A stretch of 24,414 nucleotides of DNA from a virus. Made by a program: the position numbers and the translations under genes. This document shows, one piece after another, positions 19,866 through 24,414 of the stretch; position 1 is the stretch's first letter; each line of letters begins with the position of its first letter. The notes beneath the pieces were generated by a model. It was not told the origin of the DNA. It saw only the letters and a program-made list of their open reading frames with translations, and did no database searches. The DNA lies in IMG/VR virus record IMGVR_UViG_3300032046_000215, positions 1 to 24,414 of that record; one strand, 5' to 3'.

Positions 19866-20276
19866 TTATTCACACCAAGACCCCTTTTTTTTTCCATCGT
19901 ACGATCGGGCTAATCCATTTTTTATTAGCTCGTCTGATAAGCTTTTGCCGTTTATTTCAACATCTGCAAGTAACCTGCCGCCGTACTTGTCCCATTGAAT
20001 ATTTCTGAAAGTAGCTGTTTTATTTTTGCCAATAAATTGCTTAGTAAATTTAGAAGCCTTTTCTGCTAACTTAGCTTCTTTTTCGCATTTAGCTCTTGAT
20101 CCTTTTTCTGGCGTATCAATTTTTAAAACTCTCACCGATAGCTTTAATTCTTTTGGGAAGCACTCGTTTTTTATTTCAATTGTATCGCCGTCAATTACAC
20201 GCAGAATTTCCCACTCGTAAGCGTAAGCGTTTGATGATATTGATAATAAAATTATAGTAAGTAATATTTTAATCAT
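19866..20276 (-). CDS. Secreted thermonuclease (SNase-like)
   Basis: The protein has 136 residues with a signal peptide (IKILLTIILLSISSNAYA, cut after residue 19). The SNase fold is complete with active residues by alignment: Asp29 and Asp31 in VIDGDTI, Arg49, Asp54 and Glu57 in VRVLKIDTPE, Arg101 in KYGGRLLADV. It cleaves DNA and RNA with calcium in the periplasm or outside. In a phage late block it may degrade released host DNA at lysis or block superinfecting DNA (inference). Its start overlaps the end of the lipoprotein gene by 8 bases. Confidence 0.88.
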   Translation of the reverse strand: MIKILLTIILLSISSNAYAYEWEILRVIDGDTIEIKNECFPKELKLSVRVLKIDTPEKGSRAKCEKEAKLAEKASKFTKQFIGKNKTATFRNIQWDKYGGRLLADVEINGKSLSDELIKNGLARSYDGKKKGSWCE

Positions 20277-20505
20277 TGGCAGGGCATTGTTTTAAGCAAG
20301 AGCAGTTATATTCTCTTTGGTAAATGTATAACACTCTTATCATTTCATCAGATAACATTTCTTCATAAACACCTTCTTTTTCGCCAGTAGGAAGAGGCTT
20401 TGCCCATTGGCAGAAGTTACTTTGTTTTGTTGCGTGACCGCAACCAGTTACGCTTATCAGCAATAGGAGTATTATCGTATTTCGCAATGCGTTCTTGAAT
20501 TTCAT
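20269..20505 (-). CDS. Probable o-spanin lipoprotein (Rz1-like)
   Basis: The protein has 78 residues: a hydrophobic signal (TIILLLLISV) and lipobox V-T-G-C at 19-22, then a short periplasmic part NFCQWAKPLP ... LSDEMIRVLYIYQREYN resembling the small phage lipoproteins with FCD-A-P and T-x-x-x-I-x-x-H-N patterns. Its first 89 bases lie inside the preceding i-spanin-like gene in another frame, the classic Rz/Rz1 arrangement. Spanin pairs fuse inner and outer membranes at lysis. Confidence 0.65.
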   Translation of the reverse strand: MKFKNALRNTIILLLLISVTGCGHATKQSNFCQWAKPLPTGEKEGVYEEMLSDEMIRVLYIYQREYNCSCLKQCPAND

Positions 20506-20662
20506 TTATATTTTTAATTTCAGATTCTTTTTCTTCTAAATTATCTTCCAGTCTTTTGTTTTCAGCCCTTAATTTTCCAATGAAGAAAGCGGCAATAACT
20601 CCAGCGAAAATAGCAAGCCCTTTTAAAAAATCAATCATTTTTACAGTAAAGAAATTAACCAT
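20417..20662 (-). CDS. Probable i-spanin (Rz-like)
   Basis: The protein has 81 residues: one transmembrane helix (about 12-29, FLKGLAIFAGVIAAFFIGKL) then a periplasmic coiled coil (RAENKRLEDNLEEKESEIKN) and IAKYDNTPIADKRNWLR, a common Rz-like ending. The start at 20662 is chosen because GAGGGGGC lies just upstream on the minus strand; an in-frame ATG at 20638 has no ribosome site. It overlaps the preceding gene by 22 bases and contains the start of the lipoprotein gene. Confidence 0.65.
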   Translation of the reverse strand: MVNFFTVKMIDFLKGLAIFAGVIAAFFIGKLRAENKRLEDNLEEKESEIKNINEIQERIAKYDNTPIADKRNWLRSRNKTK

Positions 20663-20844
20663 TTAGCCCCCTCAATGCAATCAGATACAGAAATTTTAGA
20701 GATAAAGAAGAACATGCCGCTACAAAAACTTATAGAAAAAAATGTGGCTCTTAACGGAGGTTTAGAAAAGAATTTAAAAAACTCTTTAACTATTCTCAAA
20801 GCAACTTCTGCGTTTGTTAGAGGTCTATCGCATTGGTCATTCAT
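20641..20844 (-). CDS. Small one-span membrane protein, holin candidate
   Basis: The protein has 67 residues from the ATG at 20844, which has AAGGAAAA upstream; an in-frame ATG at 20904 lies inside the previous gene without such a site. A basic amphipathic N-terminal half is followed by a transmembrane segment (ATFFSISFCSGMFFFI, about 33-48). A place directly before the spanin genes fits a holin or pinholin, but the family is not recognised. Confidence 0.5.
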   Translation of the reverse strand: MNDQCDRPLTNAEVALRIVKEFFKFFSKPPLRATFFSISFCSGMFFFISKISVSDCIEGAKWLISLL

Positions 20845-21235
20845 ACTTTTTCCTTTTTTCTCTTTTAATAAGAATTTCTCTAAATTCATCCAACATCTCT
20901 TCATCTTTAGAAATCAAAGCATCTGCAAGATATTGATTTTCAGTTTCTATATCATGCTTAACTTTTCTATAATTTCCAATTGAAAATTTTAATTCTACAA
21001 CTTCTTCTTTTAATTGACTAACATCTCCTTTAATAAATTCAAATTCTTTCTTAAATTCAGATTTTACTGCAGGTATCATTTTTGCTAAACCTTTATTAAT
21101 TGCGCCCTCGGCTGCACAAGCTCCAAGAAATCCAACAATTTTTACTAATCCGTAAACTATTAGACCCCAAAGAGCTATTAAGCCTCCAGCGGTTTTTAAG
21201 ATTAAAGAATTTATACTATCAAGTATTTCGTCCAT
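20837..21235 (-). CDS. Membrane protein with coiled coil
   Basis: The protein has 132 residues. Residues about 12-45 are hydrophobic (LILKTAGGLIALWGLIVYGLVKIVGFLGACAAEG) and may form one long or two short helices. The remainder is a charged coiled coil (KKEFEFIKGDVSQLKEEVVELKFSIG ..). This resembles phage holin-region proteins such as DUF1515/hemolysin-XhlA-like types in outline only. Overlaps its neighbour by 8 bases. Confidence 0.5.
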   Translation of the reverse strand: MDEILDSINSLILKTAGGLIALWGLIVYGLVKIVGFLGACAAEGAINKGLAKMIPAVKSEFKKEFEFIKGDVSQLKEEVVELKFSIGNYRKVKHDIETENQYLADALISKDEEMLDEFREILIKREKRKKYE

Positions 21236-21549
21236 TAAATTTCACTCACTGATTCAATTATAATAACATCGCCATTTTCATCAACTGGCAATAATACCGC
21301 ATCACTCTCTACTTCAGTAATAGATTCTGGTTCTAAGTTTAATTCAGTAATAGATTCTGGTTCTGCAAGAATTACGCCATCACTTTCGAAGCCTTCTAAG
21401 TCACCTACTTTGGTAACCAAGAAATTACCATCTAGATCTTCAGTTGGTTTTTCAATTTTGTTTGAATAACCTTTGCACCAATAAAAAACTGAAGCTCCCA
21501 AAGCACCAAGTAATCCGCCACCTAGTTTTAAATAAAGTAAATAGTTCAT
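21235..21549 (-). CDS. Membrane-anchored acidic repeat protein
   Basis: The protein has 104 residues: a short N-terminal hydrophobic segment (LYLKLGGGLLGALGASVFYW, 5-24) then an acidic region with an internal repeat (EPESITEL / EPESITEV, period 10). The repetitive acidic part looks like a flexible tether. No family is recognised. Confidence 0.55.
   Translation of the reverse strand: MNYLLYLKLGGGLLGALGASVFYWCKGYSNKIEKPTEDLDGNFLVTKVGDLEGFESDGVILAEPESITELNLEPESITEVESDAVLLPVDENGDVIIIESVSEI
21313..21364. repeat. 22-bp direct repeat, period 30
   Basis: TTCAGTAATAGATTCTGGTTCT occurs at 21313-21334 and 21343-21364, spaced by 30 bases (10 codons). It encodes the EPESITE repeat on the minus strand and probably arose by slippage. 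Confidence 0.85.
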
Positions 21550-21550
21550 G

Positions 21551-21757
21551 TTAATTAAATTTTATAATTTGATTGTTATTAAGTGTTTTTATTTCAATTC
21601 CTAAAATTAAATTTGGGTAATCTATATAAATTGCATTTAAAGAATCTAAAAGAGATCCTTGTTTTTGTTCTAAAAACTCCCATCTTTCCGTATTTGTTTC
21701 AATGCCAACAAGCTTAAAGATGTTCCAGTTGTTTTCTTGTATAATTATATTTTTCAT
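21551..21757 (-). CDS. Small late-region hypothetical
   Basis: The protein has 68 residues with hydrophobic strands (IIIQENNWNIFKLVGIE; YPNLILGIEIKTL). No family is recognised. It lies between the LamG-domain gene and the membrane genes, ending 2 bases before the next start. Confidence 0.55.
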   Translation of the reverse strand: MKNIIIQENNWNIFKLVGIETNTERWEFLEQKQGSLLDSLNAIYIDYPNLILGIEIKTLNNNQIIKFN

Positions 21758-21812
21758 TATTGTAATTTTTATAAAATTGTAATTTCGTTTTTAATTCTTT
21801 TAAAAATATTTA

Positions 21813-22484
21813 TTAAAATAAAGACAAAAAATTTGTCTTAGAATTAATAACACCGTCAAAAGGATTTAATGTGCTTGCTGTTACCAAATTACCTGTGTTT
21901 GTTATGGTAAAATTGTTAGCAGAAGCGTCAGTAAAAGGTAGGGTTGATTGTTGAAGTGTTAGTAAAGATGTTCCTGATATTGCACTTAAAGGCTCAACAG
22001 GTGGCGTAAAACCACTTGTATATATTGCAGTTCCTTTAACTACGCGTAAATTTGAAAGATAACCCTCAATAGCATTAGATATTCCGTTTATTGAGCCTAT
22101 TATGGGTGTGTTTGAAGTAAAAGATTGTGAATTACTCCCAGTTGCTTGGATATTGCCGTTTACATATAGCCTCAATGATGATACATTTTTTACTATCGCA
22201 ACATGATACCAAGTATTTAAAGTAAAAGTACTTATTGATGTTAATAAAATATTTCCATTAGAGGCAATTGAAAATTGGTTGTTAGAAGCGCCTGCGGTTA
22301 ATAAATAGACGTTATTAAGAACATTATATAATGTAGTAGTGCTAAAAAGCACTTGGCTAGCTTTATATGAAGAAGCCCTAAACCAACCTTCAATGGTAAA
22401 ATTGCCAATACCAAAAGTAAATGCTGAGCTTGTTGGCAATGATAAAAAAGCATTTCCTGCGAAATTTCCTGAGCCGTTTGCCAT
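21813..22484 (-). CDS. LamG/concanavalin-like virion protein
   Basis: The protein has 223 residues from the ATG at 22484, which overlaps the tail-fibre stop (TAATG on the minus strand); an in-frame ATG at 22514 lies inside the fibre gene and is not needed. FTFGIGNFTIEGWFRAS, NTWYHVAIVKNVSSLRLYVNG and GYLSNLRVVKGTAIY are the hallmarks of the Laminin_G_3 jelly-roll fold. Such domains bind glycans. Coupled to the fibre gene, it is probably a fibre-tip or receptor-binding subunit. Confidence 0.75.
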   Translation of the reverse strand: MANGSGNFAGNAFLSLPTSSAFTFGIGNFTIEGWFRASSYKASQVLFSTTTLYNVLNNVYLLTAGASNNQFSIASNGNILLTSISTFTLNTWYHVAIVKNVSSLRLYVNGNIQATGSNSQSFTSNTPIIGSINGISNAIEGYLSNLRVVKGTAIYTSGFTPPVEPLSAISGTSLLTLQQSTLPFTDASANNFTITNTGNLVTASTLNPFDGVINSKTNFLSLF

Positions 22485-23470
22485 TATAGTTGTGCTACCG
22501 CAATAACATCCCAAAATCCATCTTGGGAATTATACACGGCTCCTACATATACAGCTTTTGAAATTATAGTTGTTATTGGTAATGTTGTTCCAACGGCACG
22601 ATAACCGCCAGCAGAAGTAGTCCAAGTTAATACTCTTTCTGCTCCATTATCTTTAATACGAATTATAAGTTTTTGACCATCAACTGGCGTGCCACTAGGA
22701 ATTGCTATAGTTGCCGCAGCTGCTAACGCTGTTACAATATATTGGTCTGATGTATCCGCTGCGGGAGTAATTGTAGAAGCAGAAGCGATGCTTGTAACTC
22801 TAGGATTTATGCGAGTGCTACTAATTCCCCCACTAAATGTTTTATTACCTGCAATTGTTTGTGTTCCAGTTGATAATACCCCTCTAGCAGTTGAACTAGC
22901 ATTGGGCAGGGCAAAAGTAATAGTTGAGCCGCTTAAAGTAATCGAAAAATCACTGCCTATTGAAGAAGTTGCAGCTGTAACAGATTGAAGATTTTTTGAC
23001 GCATCAGTTCCTACTAGTAAAGACGCGGTAAGTGTGTCAACATTAAATTTTCCATCGGCTTCGTTAATTTTGGCTTTGGTAATTCCATCAATTTGAAAAA
23101 CTAAATCTTTTCTTGCGCCAGTGCCAACCTTTGTAGAATTTAAACCACAATGATTATCTGTGCCGTCTGAATAAACTTGTAAAAAAGACGCATTGTCAGC
23201 ATCAGTTCCGTCAAAACAATCTATGCCAGCAAGGCGAGAAGCGCCGTTTGGAAGTATAGGGACCCGAGTGTTGCCGTTTAGAGTTGAGGTTTGAAAAGCA
23301 AGGCGGTTTGCACGAGTTGCGTTTGAAAAATCGCCAGTAATATCTAAGCCGTTTCCGCTAAAATTAAGACTGCCAGTTAGTGTACCGCCAGTAAGTGGTA
23401 ATGCGCCTATTTCTTCAGCAGTAGGCTCAACGCCAGATCGTCCTTTGTATTTGTTTGTAAGTCCACCCAT
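22484..23470 (-). CDS. Tail fibre protein
   Basis: The protein has 328 residues. The N-terminal region has the phage fibre motif LPLTGGTLTGSLNF. The middle has S/T/A-rich repeats (SSTARGVLSTGTQTIAGNKTFSGG). The C-terminal domain (ATIAIPSGTPVDGQKLIIRIKDNG ... VYVGAVYNSQDGFWDVIAVAQ) is a common fibre and structural end. It should trimerise and take part in host recognition. Composition is low in Cys and high in Ser/Thr/Ala, unlike the early genes. The stop is coupled to the LamG-domain protein. Confidence 0.82.
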   Translation of the reverse strand: MGGLTNKYKGRSGVEPTAEEIGALPLTGGTLTGSLNFSGNGLDITGDFSNATRANRLAFQTSTLNGNTRVPILPNGASRLAGIDCFDGTDADNASFLQVYSDGTDNHCGLNSTKVGTGARKDLVFQIDGITKAKINEADGKFNVDTLTASLLVGTDASKNLQSVTAATSSIGSDFSITLSGSTITFALPNASSTARGVLSTGTQTIAGNKTFSGGISSTRINPRVTSIASASTITPAADTSDQYIVTALAAAATIAIPSGTPVDGQKLIIRIKDNGAERVLTWTTSAGGYRAVGTTLPITTIISKAVYVGAVYNSQDGFWDVIAVAQL

Positions 23471-23551
23471 ATAGTAAATGTTTTATAGCAATCATCTTTA
23501 CATTTACTCATATTTTATAAATGTTGCCGTGTTAATAAAAAAAATCAAGTA

Positions 23552-23857
23552 TTATTTTAATTCTTGATACATGCTTTGAAAAAAATTATTCCAATTTTTT
23601 CCTAGCTTTTCTTGCGCTGATGGTAAACCAAAAGTTGCACCAGTTGTTTTGTAGCTTTTCTCAAAAAATGAAAACCAAACTGAATCAATCTCGCCATTTT
23701 CTTTTGCTAAAGGTTGCCCTGCATTTGGTACTCCAATATCAACTAATAAATCAGTTTTTATTGTTGTTTTTATTTGCTGAAAAAAAGTATTCCATTCGGG
23801 TTTTACAATATTATTTTCTTCCACAATTGGTTGTTGAACATTTGGTAAATTAATCAT
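23552..23857 (-). CDS. Small tail-associated protein with internal repeat
   Basis: The protein has 101 residues from the ATG at 23857, which overlaps the end of the gp10-like gene; an in-frame ATG at 23890 is further inside it. Two or three diverged copies of a 'hydrophobic-P-x-x-x-Q-P-hydrophobic-x-E-N ... W-x-x-FF' unit are seen: LPNVQQPIVEENN ... WNTFFQQI, VPNAGQPLAKENG ... WFSFFEKS, and LPSAQEKLGKN ... WNNFFQSM. Similar repeat proteins occur beside podovirus tail genes. Function unknown. Confidence 0.65.
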   Translation of the reverse strand: MINLPNVQQPIVEENNIVKPEWNTFFQQIKTTIKTDLLVDIGVPNAGQPLAKENGEIDSVWFSFFEKSYKTTGATFGLPSAQEKLGKNWNNFFQSMYQELK

Positions 23858-24414
23858 CTTCTGATTCAACCTCCACAAAAGCCCCAACAATTTGAAACTT
23901 AGTTGGCTCGCTATAATTTAATCTAGCAATGAAAGAACGAGCTTTCCTGCCTATTTTTGTCCAAAATACCTCTGTTAAAAAAGAGCCTTCTGCGCCTATT
24001 GGCTGCCATAATTCATCCGTATAGGTTTTGCCGCCATTGTCAGAGAATCTGCCAACTAATTGTGGATCAATACCCTGTCCAGTTGCAATTCCAACTCCCG
24101 TGTCCATCATTACAACAAACTTATTTAAAGAGAATCTTGCAAAGTTTTTAAACATTGTTGTTCCAATAATTTCTCTTTTAATTACTGTTCCGTTTTCAGT
24201 ATAAACATCAGGGTCTATTTCGTAAATAATCCCAGTTTGGAAATCACCCACCAAGTTTTTACCTGCAAAATAAGCATGGCAATTGGTTCTCCATCTTCCA
24301 TCTTTGCCTTGATTATTAACGCTTTCTCTTTCGTGCCAGAGTTCAGTTGTAATGTCGTATTCCCAAGTCTTGTTTGCACTTGGAAAGGTTAGACAATAAA
24401 ACTTATGCCCGTCT
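23850..24414 (-). CDS. P22 gp10-like packaged-DNA stabilisation protein (C-terminal part)
   Basis: The frame is open from the window edge to the stop at 23852-23850, giving about 187 residues; the start lies to the right of the window. Landmarks of this family: GHKFYCLTFPSANKTWEYD, ELWHERES, GRWRTNCHAYFAGKNLVGD, GIIYEIDPDVYTENG, DTGVGIATGQGIDPQLVGRFSDNGGKTY. Gp10 forms the hexameric tail tube accessory ring that plugs the portal after packaging in P22-type podoviruses. This is the best clue to virion type in the window. Confidence 0.82.
   Translation of the reverse strand, partial: DGHKFYCLTFPSANKTWEYDITTELWHERESVNNQGKDGRWRTNCHAYFAGKNLVGDFQTGIIYEIDPDVYTENGTVIKREIIGTTMFKNFARFSLNKFVVMMDTGVGIATGQGIDPQLVGRFSDNGGKTYTDELWQPIGAEGSFLTEVFWTKIGRKARSFIARLNYSEPTKFQIVGAFVEVESEDD

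Noticed and set aside
22689-22988. Plus-strand open frame opposite the tail fibre
   Set aside because: Shadow of the repetitive Ser/Thr/Ala-rich fibre coding sequence.

Overview
The window is part of an AT-rich tailed-phage (or prophage) genome, read with the standard bacterial code (TGA is used as a stop). The tail gene at the right edge looks like the DNA-stabilising protein gp10 of P22-type podoviruses. The other recognisable products are an ERF-type recombinase, a NinB-like protein, SSB, RusA, a DnaB-type helicase and a C5 cytosine methyltransferase. Sequence alone does not identify the host. Low GC, many very small genes and overlapping spanin-like genes point to a Gram-negative host, possibly an AT-rich alphaproteobacterium (inference).

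Layout. Position 1-224 (minus) is the start of a terminase small subunit running off the left edge. 225-584 is a non-coding divergence with promoter-like elements. 585-4252 (plus) is a run of small early genes behind at least three good sigma70-type promoters. 4241-4880 is a promoter followed by a large, gene-free, densely paired RNA with many GNRA loops, reminiscent of the giant phage RNAs GOLLD and ROOL. Just downstream lies a small protein resembling the Acb2/Tad1 cyclic-nucleotide sponges. 5147-5500 holds a broken gene and a small structured segment. 5740-5882 is an iteron array next to an AT-rich tract, a likely replication origin, directly before a replication initiator and a DnaB-like helicase (5883-7822).

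7830-9065 carries small membrane and zinc-finger proteins. Two minus-strand genes (9062-9828), one an M15 peptidase that is probably the endolysin, interrupt the plus-strand run. A new plus-strand promoter near 9911 starts a recombination and DNA-modification block: HTH protein, ERF recombinase, NinB-like protein, SSB, GNAT protein, cytosine methyltransferase, zinc-binding small proteins and RusA (9977-16628). 16672-17100 is a second large structured RNA region whose promoter shares an identical 16-bp spacer with the promoter near 9911. 17101-19789 has a GNAT-like protein, a small sigma-region-4-like protein, a gene scrambled by a tandem duplication, and small hypotheticals.

From 19866 to the right edge everything is on the minus strand: secreted thermonuclease, nested spanin pair, small membrane proteins (holin candidates), LamG-domain protein, tail fibre, small tail-associated protein and the gp10-like protein. 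If the genome is circular or terminally redundant, these join the terminase end, so the late genes form one minus-strand block and this window is mostly the early/middle plus-strand block.

The most notable content is the pair of large structured non-coding RNAs (about 600 and 370 nt), each apparently with its own promoter.
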